This document shows, piece by piece, positions 1 through 5,532 of a stretch of DNA of 6,265 bases. The notes beneath the pieces were generated by a model, which was not told the DNA's origin, ran no database searches, and worked only from the letters and a program-made list of their open reading frames with translations. How positions within the stretch are numbered: the stretch's first letter is position 1; each line of letters starts with the position of its first letter. The stretch spans positions 1 through 6,265 of the forward strand of contig DPVW01000468.1 in assembly GCA_003529325.1 (NCBI GenBank), in the 5' to 3' direction. Position numbers and translations under genes: made by a program. Source of the stretch: Candidatus Latescibacterota bacterium (lineage in GTDB: Bacteria > Latescibacterota > UBA2968 > UBA8231).

Positions 1-799
1 GCAGACCGAACTGCACGAGCCGGTCACGCACGACGCGGAAGAAGCGTTGCTCATCAAAGAAGCCATTGCCGACGAGGTTGTAGAAACGGTCAGCACCGTG
101 AGGCGCCCACGTGCGAATGACTTCTATGCGGAAAGAGCCGACGCTTGTCTGAAAGGTGACTTGGTATCGCTCCGGCGCCTGTTGATCGAGGCTCCCCGGA
201 TCCATCAGCGCCTCCAGATCGGGTCCATCCGTCTGCCGGGCACCGGCCTGCCGCAGCAATTCGGCAAGCACCACGTGGCCCTCGCGCTGCGCCAGTGAAA
301 GTGCCGAAACGCCCAGGCGGGAGCGTGCATTGGCTGCGGCGCCCGCGGCCAGCAGCAGCCGCGCCGAAGTCGTGTCACCCCTGTCGGCGGCAGCCATCAG
401 TGGCGTACGTCCCGTGCCGTTCGCCAAATCGGCATGGGCGCCAGCCTGCAGAAGTAAGCGAACCGCAGCATTACCGCTCTTACCGACCGCTCTGATCAAC
501 GGTGTCGAGACACCGCCACTCCCATTGGGGTCGGCGCCGGCTCGCAACAGTCCCGCCACCATATGGGCGTCACCATCAGCGTGCTCCAACATGGAATACC
601 CACCCGTTGTTGCACTGGGATCCATGCCGGCCAGCAGGAACAGTTCCAGGCCGACGGAGTCCGCTTGGGCGATGCATTCAGCGAACGAGTCGCGGGCGTA
701 GCTGTAGCCTGACTCCACCAGTTCGCGACGTGCCTGCTTGGGCGTCATTTCGCAGCCTGACAGCAGCAGCGACAACATCAATAGCGAAATCATACGCAT
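1..799 (-). CDS. Ankyrin-repeat lipoprotein with C-terminal cyclophilin-type PPIase domain (partial, 3' end off the window)
   Basis: Seen: reading the minus strand from ATG at 799 gives 266 codons without a stop, running off the left edge. Residues 1-16 form a lipoprotein signal with lipobox LSGC (Cys16), so the protein should be exported and lipid-anchored. Residues about 33-190 hold roughly five 33-residue ankyrin repeats, shown by recurring LLLxAGAxxN and TPLMAAADRGD motifs; the first repeat is degenerate. After a linker (191-211), residues 212-266 match the start of a cyclophilin domain: VTFQTSVGSFRIEV, then ADRFYNLV, then FFRVV (Arg255 at the catalytic Arg position) and VQFG (Gln263 at the active-site Gln). 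Known: cyclophilins catalyse cis-trans isomerisation of X-Pro bonds, and ankyrin repeats bind proteins. Inference: an envelope folding factor whose ankyrin part recruits clients. The start is set by AGGAG 8 nt upstream; an in-frame ATG at 793 is the alternative. About 100 cyclophilin residues should lie outside the window. Confidence 0.9.
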   Translation of the reverse strand, partial: MRMISLLMLSLLLSGCEMTPKQARRELVESGYSYARDSFAECIAQADSVGLELFLLAGMDPSATTGGYSMLEHADGDAHMVAGLLRAGADPNGSGGVSTPLIRAVGKSGNAAVRLLLQAGAHADLANGTGRTPLMAAADRGDTTSARLLLAAGAAANARSRLGVSALSLAQREGHVVLAELLRQAGARQTDGPDLEALMDPGSLDQQAPERYQVTFQTSVGSFRIEVIRTWAPHGADRFYNLVGNGFFDEQRFFRVVRDRLVQFGL

Positions 800-807
800 A
801 TACTCAT

Positions 808-812
808 CTCCT
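808..812 (-). promoter_or_regulatory. Ribosome binding site of the ankyrin-cyclophilin gene
   Basis: AGGAG on the minus strand lies 8 nt before the ATG at 799. It decides the start: a nearer ATG at 807-805 is out of frame and soon hits a stop, and the in-frame ATG at 793 is 14 nt away. Confidence 0.75.
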
Positions 813-847
813 ATCCCTGCATCGCGGTGGTCTTGCCTTGGTGAACC

Positions 848-876
848 ATTATATCTAGCGTCTGGGGTCCGCAACA
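848..876 (-). promoter_or_regulatory. Probable sigma-70-type promoter for the ankyrin-cyclophilin gene
   Basis: The minus strand carries a perfect TATAAT at 853-848. Seventeen nt upstream is TGTTGC (876-871), a weak -35; TTGCGG is an alternative with a 15-nt spacer. Transcription would start near 841, leaving a leader of about 42 nt with AGGAG before the start codon. The poor -35 and the direct repeat lying across it suggest regulation by a bound protein (inference). Confidence 0.55.
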
Positions 877-896
877 GGCGTCTGGGATCCCAACAG
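858..896. repeat. Tandem direct repeat (20 bp + 19 bp), possible operator
   Basis: Two abutting copies are seen: GCGTCTGGGGTCCGCAACAG (858-877) and GCGTCTGGGATCCCAACAG (878-896). They differ by one substitution and one deleted base. The second copy contains the perfect 10-bp palindrome TGGGATCCCA (882-891). Copy 1 covers the -35 region and spacer of the minus-strand promoter and copy 2 sits just upstream, with centres about two helical turns apart. This geometry fits cooperative regulator sites. A chance or slippage-derived duplication is the alternative. Confidence 0.6.
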
Positions 897-926
897 CCGC
901 GGCCAACCTCGTCAGCGCAGGTCAGA

Positions 927-1463
927 TTGAATCGCTTCGCACTCCCCTTCCTCCTTCTGCTATTGCCAGGCGTGCTCTTGCCGGGCGCGGCCCGCGGGCA
1001 ACAGTCAGGTCTCGGTGTCGGCCCTTTCCTTGGCAGTGCCGCCGGCGCGGCGGCCAAAGCATGGGTCAACAATCAGTATGCCATCGCTGCGGGCCTCGGC
1101 GTGTCCCTCGAGAGTGACAATGCGATGCACTTGCACGCCGACTATCTCATCCACAGTGCAGAGGCGCCGCAGAAGCTGGCCTTTTTCCGCAATCTGGGTG
1201 GCGATGGTCTGTTTCTCGCCTACTATGGTGCCGGGGCGCGACTCAAGCTGTTCGACGCCAACCGTCTCGGTGCCCGGGCAACCTTTGGCCTGACCTATGC
1301 CGCCGGGAACGAACCCTGGGATGCTTTCATCGAGGTTGTGCCCGTGCTCGATGTCATCCCCGACAGCGACTGGTCGGTGACTGCCTTCATCGGCTGGCGT
1401 TTGTTCGTCGACGGCATGCCGTCCTCGCCAACACCACGGTTTCGGACATCATGGACCGACTGA
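927..1463 (+). CDS. Secreted outer-membrane beta-barrel-like protein (DUF3996-like)
   Basis: Seen: a 178-residue protein read from TTG at 927. Residues 1-24 form a signal peptide with a leucine-rich core and a likely cut after ARG, before QQ. The mature part has alternating hydrophobic strands and glycine turns: GLGVGPFLG at 28-36, MHLHADYLIH at 67-76, YYGAGARLKLF at 99-109, and EVVPVLDVIPDSD at 136-148 just before a last strand ending near residue 161. This order, with HLHADYL and a VPVLDxIP loop, matches from memory a family of small beta-barrels related to the Borrelia BAPKO_0422/DUF3996 proteins; the function is generally unknown. Start choice: the open frame extends upstream, but only TTG 927 puts the signal peptide at the N-terminus, and its ribosome site is weak (AGG, 5 nt). 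Odd: a 17-residue tail follows the last strand, and the gene's end overlaps the next gene by 13 bp. Confidence 0.75.
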   Translation: MNRFALPFLLLLLPGVLLPGAARGQQSGLGVGPFLGSAAGAAAKAWVNNQYAIAAGLGVSLESDNAMHLHADYLIHSAEAPQKLAFFRNLGGDGLFLAYYGAGARLKLFDANRLGARATFGLTYAAGNEPWDAFIEVVPVLDVIPDSDWSVTAFIGWRLFVDGMPSSPTPRFRTSWTD

Positions 1464-2326
1464 CCCCCGCCCAAGTAGAGCACTTTCTCGACAAGGGATA
1501 CGTGCGCATGCCACACTGCTTCGATCGCCGGGTCGCCGACGAGTGGCGGCAACTGGCCTTCGAACGACTCGGTTATGACGAGCAGGATCCACAGACGTGG
1601 ACGGAGGCGCGGGTACATCTGCCGGGAATGAACAGGGTGGAGGTCAAGGAATTCGCGCCTGCCGCGTACAGTGCGATCTGCGATCTGATGGGGGGCGAAG
1701 AGCGCATCGCCCTGCCCGTGAACTGGAGTGACGGATTCATCGTCAACTTCAATGTGCGCGCTGACGAACCATGGCAAGCGCCGTCGGCGGCGGCGTCAGG
1801 TTGGCACAAGGATGGCGACTGGTTCCGGCATTTTCTCGACAGCCCCGAGCAAGGCTTGCTGACGATCGTCATCTGGTCCGACATCGGGCCGCAAAGCGGG
1901 GGGACCTTCGTTGCACCAGACTCCATCGCGCCTGTGGCGCGATTCCTCCGCAAGCGGCCGGTGGGATACCATCCAGCGGAAGTCAGGTTCGGAGACCTCA
2001 TAGGAGAGTGCACGGAATTCGAAGAGGTCACCGGTCAGGTGGGTGACGTCTTCCTGCTGCATCCCTACATGCTGCATGCAGCATCGAACAATCCCTCCGG
2101 GCGGCCTCGATTTATCACCAATCCACCCGTCTCCTTGCGGGAGCCGATGTGTTTCTGCCGTGCCAATGGCGACTACAGTCCGGTGGAAGGGGCCGTGCTC
2201 CGTGCGTTGGGGGTGGAGTCACTCGAATTCCAGATTTCCACCGACAGGGAGCGGGTCGTACCGGAGCGAGTCGCCCGGCAGGAAAAGATGCTGGCAGAGC
2301 AGAATGTGAGACTGAGCCAGAGCTGA
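1451..2326 (+). CDS. Phytanoyl-CoA dioxygenase (PhyH) family Fe(II)/2-oxoglutarate oxygenase
   Basis: Seen: 291 residues, the usual length for PhyH proteins. The N-terminus (LTPAQVEHFLDKGYVRMPHCF) is typical of the family. The HxD iron motif is in GWHKDGDWF (His119, Asp121). The distal His is probably His209 in MLHAASNNPSGRPR, with Arg220 as the likely 2-oxoglutarate carboxylate contact; His204 is a less likely ligand. GDVFLLHP precedes the distal His, as in other jelly-roll oxygenases. Known: these enzymes couple oxidative decarboxylation of 2-oxoglutarate to hydroxylation of a substrate. Bacterial members act on very diverse small molecules, so the substrate cannot be named. No signal peptide is seen, so it should be cytoplasmic. 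The ATG lies 13 bp inside the upstream barrel gene with no clear ribosome site, which suggests translational coupling. It converges on the dehydratase gene 19 bp away. Confidence 0.9.
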   Translation: MDRLTPAQVEHFLDKGYVRMPHCFDRRVADEWRQLAFERLGYDEQDPQTWTEARVHLPGMNRVEVKEFAPAAYSAICDLMGGEERIALPVNWSDGFIVNFNVRADEPWQAPSAAASGWHKDGDWFRHFLDSPEQGLLTIVIWSDIGPQSGGTFVAPDSIAPVARFLRKRPVGYHPAEVRFGDLIGECTEFEEVTGQVGDVFLLHPYMLHAASNNPSGRPRFITNPPVSLREPMCFCRANGDYSPVEGAVLRALGVESLEFQISTDRERVVPERVARQEKMLAEQNVRLSQS

Positions 2327-2331
2327 TGGCT

Positions 2332-2346
2332 GCCGCCAGGGGCGGT
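2332..2346. terminator. Weak hairpin between convergent genes
   Basis: CCGCC (2333-2337) and GGCGG (2341-2345) can pair across a 3-nt loop, with one extra G-T pair at 2332/2346. No T-run follows on either strand (only TCAAAAT to the right). It is the only stem I see in the 19-bp convergent gap, so it may help end transcription from both sides, but it is short and marginal. Confidence 0.2.
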
Positions 2347-3539
2347 CAAAATACGAAGGGCTTGATCCAGTCCGCCTCGATACCGAGGTCAAATCCGGCG
2401 CCTTCTGGCGGGACATCGAGCCAGCTGTCCACAGGCACCCCAGCACCTGCAGCGCGTCCTGAAGAAGTCGATCCGTCTGCCGCTTCCTCGAGGGGGACCC
2501 CGGGATCGGAGCCGATGTAGAATTCGCCCCACGGTGTGTTCGGCATGGCCCAGGTGAAGTGCTGGCCGTAACGATCACGGCCGCCACCGTGCAGGCAGAC
2601 CTGCTTGCCTGCGGCTTCCGCCATATGCGCGATCTTGACGCACGCCGTCAGACCACCAACCCAGTGGATATCCGGTTGCAGGATGTCGAGGCAACCACGC
2701 TCCAGCATGCGCTGGTAGGGGAAGGGTGTGTAGAAGTGTTCACCCGCCGCCAAAGTCATCCAGGGCAGACGGCGACGAACTTCAGCATGACCATCCTCAT
2801 CTTCAGGAATCAGATACTCCTCGATCCACTTCAATCGGTAGGGACGCAGGCGCTCGGCGAGTTGGACCGTGTACTCCACATCGAAGGCCATGTAACAGTC
2901 CAGCATCAACTCGGCGTCGTCGCCGATGATCTGCCGCGCTTTGGCCACGTGTGCCTCATTCTTCTGCAGGCCTTCGAGTCCATCGGCAGGTCCGTGCGGG
3001 CACGCCAGTTTGAAGGCGCGGAAGCCGAGTTCCTTGTACCAGTCGACGTCGTTGCCGGTGGCGTAGCAGAAGATGCGGTCGCGTGCGGGTCCACCGAGAA
3101 GGTCGCAGACCGGACGATTCTGCAACTTGCCCGCCAGATCCCACAGCGCCAGGTCGACGGCACTGATCGCCAGGGACGCGATGCCTTGTGTGCCAAAGGG
3201 TTTGGATACACGAAACATCAGATCCCACAGTTTGCCGATGGCCTCGCAGGACTCTCCCTCCAGCACGTGGGCAAAGGCGTCCTCGACGACGGCGGCAGCG
3301 GGGCGACCCTGCGATGTGCCGAGCCCCCAGGTGCCGTCCTCGGCGGTGACTTTGACGCCAAACTCTGGCCAGCGGCGAGCGCTGTAGAGAGAACGGTGGC
3401 GCTTGAAGCGAGGAAATCTGGATACGGGGTTGGCCACCTCGTCATCGTGGGACCAACTCTTGCGACGACTTGCCCTCCCCGGCGCACCCGCTCGCGGTGG
3501 CCGTTCCACGGAGACGACTTCGACAGAGCGGATCTTCAT
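2346..3539 (-). CDS. Mandelate racemase/muconate lactonizing enzyme superfamily dehydratase, L-rhamnonate dehydratase-like
   Basis: Seen: 397 residues in the enolase-superfamily order. The N-terminal capping domain contains NPVSRFPRFKRHRS (37-50), and ISAVDLALWDLAGK (125-138) leads into the barrel. Mg ligands are Asp214 (LMLDCYM), Glu240 (KWIEEYL) and Glu267 (AAGEHF). The likely acid/base pair is His317 (VCLHGGG) with Asp290 (LQPDIHW), and Lys177 lies in FKLACPHGPA. The wording and the Asp/Glu/His spacing closely follow, from memory, L-rhamnonate dehydratase. Known: that enzyme converts L-rhamnonate to 2-keto-3-deoxy-L-rhamnonate and water in the non-phosphorylated rhamnose pathway. Other six-carbon acid sugars remain possible, and no other rhamnose genes are visible here. 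It starts 4 bp after the preceding lipoprotein's stop with no clear ribosome site, so it is probably translated by coupling. It is the last gene of the minus-strand block. Confidence 0.88.
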   Translation of the reverse strand: MKIRSVEVVSVERPPRAGAPGRASRRKSWSHDDEVANPVSRFPRFKRHRSLYSARRWPEFGVKVTAEDGTWGLGTSQGRPAAAVVEDAFAHVLEGESCEAIGKLWDLMFRVSKPFGTQGIASLAISAVDLALWDLAGKLQNRPVCDLLGGPARDRIFCYATGNDVDWYKELGFRAFKLACPHGPADGLEGLQKNEAHVAKARQIIGDDAELMLDCYMAFDVEYTVQLAERLRPYRLKWIEEYLIPEDEDGHAEVRRRLPWMTLAAGEHFYTPFPYQRMLERGCLDILQPDIHWVGGLTACVKIAHMAEAAGKQVCLHGGGRDRYGQHFTWAMPNTPWGEFYIGSDPGVPLEEAADGSTSSGRAAGAGVPVDSWLDVPPEGAGFDLGIEADWIKPFVF

Positions 3540-3543
3540 GTCG

Positions 3544-4035
3544 TCATCGGATCTGCAGCCAGCGCTCGAGGCGCTCAGTCTTTTCGGCGGTGAATCCGTA
3601 CAGACTCATGCGGTCCCTGGGAGGACGCAGCAATGGACTGAAATCGGCCCAGCGACCGTCGTCGTTTACGGCGAGAGGTCTTTTCAGATTGGCCTCGTCG
3701 GCGACGAATTCGGCAATGCGTTTTTTGCCCGCAGCGTTCAATCGAAGGTGGATTGAGCGGCTGCCGTCAGGCTCCTCGGCGGCACGAAAGGCGGTCAGAC
3801 TCCATCCTGTGAGGAGAGATTTTTCGGCGACGATGAAGGTGCCGGGGCCAGCTCTCTGACTGCCACCAAACTTCACCCGACGCCATCCCGCGGGCTCATC
3901 AGGGCGTTCATCCAATCGGGCAGGGAATACCTGCACGTCGATGCTGTCTGCCTCGGCTGCCTCCTGCTCACCACAGGCGGGAAGTGAGACCAGCAACAGG
4001 CAGCCAGCCAGGAGGCTGAGGGACCGACCTATCAT
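3544..4035 (-). CDS. Lipoprotein with SecDF P1-head-like domain
   Basis: Seen: 163 residues. Residues 1-20 form a lipoprotein signal with lipobox LPAC (Cys21), followed by an acidic, Ala/Glu-rich linker. Residues about 66-162 resemble the P1 head subdomain of the SecD/SecF translocase subunits: a start like SLLTGWSLTAF, then SIHLRLNAAGKKRIAEF (a strand plus the 'LxxxG' helix), a central RPLAVNDDG strand, and a final GFTAEKTERLERWL helix equivalent to SecD's G-[MF]-[ST]-x-E-x-A-xx-L ending. None of SecD's transmembrane helices are present. Inference: a membrane-anchored periplasmic protein with a borrowed SecD-type binding fold; a role in secretion is not shown. The start is decided by GAGGAG 8 nt before ATG 4035; the frame stays open upstream to 4158, but that would overlap dus and bury the signal peptide. 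It lies 32 bp after dus and 4 bp before the dehydratase. Confidence 0.72.
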   Translation of the reverse strand: MIGRSLSLLAGCLLLVSLPACGEQEAAEADSIDVQVFPARLDERPDEPAGWRRVKFGGSQRAGPGTFIVAEKSLLTGWSLTAFRAAEEPDGSRSIHLRLNAAGKKRIAEFVADEANLKRPLAVNDDGRWADFSPLLRPPRDRMSLYGFTAEKTERLERWLQIR

Positions 4036-4043
4036 GACACACT

Positions 4044-4049
4044 CTCCTC
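4044..4049 (-). promoter_or_regulatory. Ribosome binding site of the SecDF-head-like lipoprotein gene
   Basis: GAGGAG on the minus strand sits 8 nt before ATG 4035, within the 32-bp gap after the dus stop codon. It fixes the start at the lipoprotein signal and not at an upstream in-frame ATG inside dus. Confidence 0.75.
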
Positions 4050-4067
4050 TTGGTACGTAAGAAACGG

Positions 4068-5174
4068 TTATCCCGTACCACCCCATGCCAGGCGGGTGGC
4101 TTCGGCGACCGTGAGTCCGAGATCGCGTTCCTCGTCCTGCTGCAGAGAATCCCGCCACTGTTCAAGGAATTCCAGCAACTCTCCCAGAGTCGCCGTGGTC
4201 AGCAGGCGCTGGCGCTCAGCGGAGCCACGTTCGAGATCACGGAAATATAACACCAGATGCTTACGCGTCTCCTGCACGCCGACGCGTTCGCCCTTGTATT
4301 GCGCCATCCAACCGACCTGCTCAATCGCCAGTTCGATACGTTCTGTCAGGGAGGCACCGAGGCGGCCAGAAAAAATCCAAGGGTTGGCCATGGCGGCGCG
4401 GCCGATCATGACCCCATCGCAGCCCGTCCGCTCGGACATGGCGAGGGCATCCTCGTATGTGCGCACGTCACCGTTGCCAAAAACGGGTACATCGGCGTTG
4501 TCGCAAGCGCGACGAATCCAATCCCAGTCCGCTAGGCCATCGTATTTCTGCATCACCGTCCGTCCGTGAATGGCGATGGCGGCGGCACCCGCATCCTGGG
4601 CCCGTTCGACGACCTCGACGATATTGATTGAGTCTTCATCCCAGCCGATGCGGGTCTTGACCATCACCGGTACGCTGACGGCCTCCACGGTAGCACGTAC
4701 CGCCTCATAAAATCGGGGCAGGTCACGTAGATATGCCGCACAACTTCCCTTGGCAATGATCTGCGGCACCGAGCAGCCGAAGTTGATGTCCACCACCTGC
4801 GCGCCGCGGCGTTCCAGTTCCGCCGCCCCTGCGGCCATCATGCTGATGTCATTGCCGTAGATCTGTGCCGCCAGCAGACTGATGCCGGTGCGGCGGTAGA
4901 CGTCGGCATCACTGAAGTCCAGCAGTCGCGCCATACGTTGCCCGGTCTGGTGCACGAGGCGGCAGTTGATGAACTCAACCCCCACAAGTCGGGCACCGAG
5001 TTGGGCACAGATCAGTCGAAAGACCCAGTTGCCGACACCCGCCATCGGCGCCAGGGCGAGCACGGGCATTGCCGGGCGCAGGGGGCGCACAGCATATGGG
5101 CCGATGTGGAAGGCGGGAGAATTCGTTGACGCCACATCGATTCCGGGGGCGTCTGACGTGTCCGAAATCGTCAT
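4068..5174 (-). CDS. dus: tRNA-dihydrouridine synthase
   Basis: Seen: 368 residues with the Dus TIM-barrel motifs in order: LAPMAGVGN (41-49, FMN site), AAQIYGND (102-109), DINFGCSVPQI (129-139) with Cys134 at the catalytic position, VKTRIGW (172-178), IHGRT (202-206), VFGNGDV (231-237) and GRAAMANPW (258-266). A C-terminal helical tRNA-binding region follows. Known: these FMN enzymes use NADPH to reduce specific uridines of tRNA to dihydrouridine. The motif wording suggests the DusB/NifR3 group, but the subtype and target position cannot be fixed. Odd: the near-invariant GCP around the catalytic Cys is GCS here, and about 25 residues precede the usual FHIGPY start. ATG 5174 lies 10 bp after the TPR gene's stop without a good ribosome site; GTG at residue 14 is an alternative start. 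Confidence 0.93.
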   Translation of the reverse strand: MTISDTSDAPGIDVASTNSPAFHIGPYAVRPLRPAMPVLALAPMAGVGNWVFRLICAQLGARLVGVEFINCRLVHQTGQRMARLLDFSDADVYRRTGISLLAAQIYGNDISMMAAGAAELERRGAQVVDINFGCSVPQIIAKGSCAAYLRDLPRFYEAVRATVEAVSVPVMVKTRIGWDEDSINIVEVVERAQDAGAAAIAIHGRTVMQKYDGLADWDWIRRACDNADVPVFGNGDVRTYEDALAMSERTGCDGVMIGRAAMANPWIFSGRLGASLTERIELAIEQVGWMAQYKGERVGVQETRKHLVLYFRDLERGSAERQRLLTTATLGELLEFLEQWRDSLQQDEERDLGLTVAEATRLAWGGTG

Positions 5175-5184
5175 CTGAGCCAGC

Positions 5185-5517
5185 TTATGCGCCGTCTTGT
5201 TGGCGTTGCAGCTCCGTGGCAGTGGCCTTGGCTTGTTCTGCCTCGGGGATCATGCCCTTGCGCATGTAGATGACGGAGAGGGACGTGTAGGCGAGGACCT
5301 CTTCAGGGCTGAGTTCGACGGCTCGCAGTGCTGACACCAGCGCGCCCTCGAGATCACCCAATTTTTCCAGGACGTGCGCCAGCGAGTGGTGGACGTCCCC
5401 GAAGTCAGGATCGATCACCAGTGCCTGTTCGAAATCAACTCGAGCGGCGGCAAAATCCTGTTGCGCGTATTTACCCAGGCCTGATCGGTACAGAGACAGC
5501 TTGTCGGCTGCGGACAT
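5185..5517 (-). CDS. Small TPR-repeat protein
   Basis: Seen: 110 residues, almost entirely three tetratricopeptide repeats: about 6-37 (ending FEQALVIDPDF), 38-71 (GDVHHSLAHVLEKLGDLEGA, ending AVELSPEE) and 72-105 (AYTSLSVIYMRKGMIPEAEQ). The pattern positions for Leu/Tyr, Gly, Ala and Pro are kept. There is no signal peptide or membrane segment, so it is probably cytoplasmic. Known: TPRs form a helical scaffold that binds partner proteins; the partner is unknown. It sits between adenylate kinase (13 bp) and dus (10 bp), implying co-transcription. ATG 5517 is preceded by AGGAGGG at 8 nt. The frame stays open upstream to 5607, but that stretch overlaps adk and is Ser/Arg/Pro-rich with no TPR character. 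Confidence 0.85.
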   Translation of the reverse strand: MSAADKLSLYRSGLGKYAQQDFAAARVDFEQALVIDPDFGDVHHSLAHVLEKLGDLEGALVSALRAVELSPEEVLAYTSLSVIYMRKGMIPEAEQAKATATELQRQQDGA

Positions 5518-5525
5518 GAGGACCA

Positions 5526-5532
5526 CCCTCCT
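5526..5532 (-). promoter_or_regulatory. Strong ribosome binding site overlapping the adk stop codon
   Basis: AGGAGGG on the minus strand shares bases with the adk stop codon (TAG, 5533-5531) and lies 8 nt before the TPR gene's ATG. Ribosomes finishing adk would run over it, which favours coupled translation. Confidence 0.75.

Noticed and set aside
47..701. Plus-strand open frames in the first 700 bp
   Set aside because: The minus strand here encodes a continuous ankyrin-cyclophilin protein with a signal peptide and ribosome site. The plus-strand translations are low-complexity Arg/Pro/Ala shadows.
858..896. Reading the tandem repeat as the start of a CRISPR array or an integration site
   Set aside because: The two copies abut with no spacer, there are only two, and no cas, integrase or tRNA sequence is nearby.
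738..926. Upstream extension of the barrel gene to an ATG at 738
   Set aside because: It would overlap the start of the divergent lipoprotein gene and its promoter and place 63 non-conserved residues before an obvious signal peptide.
1295..2077. Minus-strand open frames opposite the barrel and PhyH genes
   Set aside because: They lie opposite well-supported genes, have no family motifs and no plausible start context.
2559..3593. Long plus-strand open frame (344 codons) opposite the dehydratase gene
   Set aside because: It is antisense to a frame with all the enolase-superfamily catalytic motifs, and its own translation shows no recognisable domain. It is explained by GC-rich codon bias.
4036..4158. 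Upstream extension of the SecDF-head-like lipoprotein into dus
   Set aside because: The lipoprotein signal begins at ATG 4035 with GAGGAG 8 nt ahead; an extension would bury the signal peptide and overlap dus.
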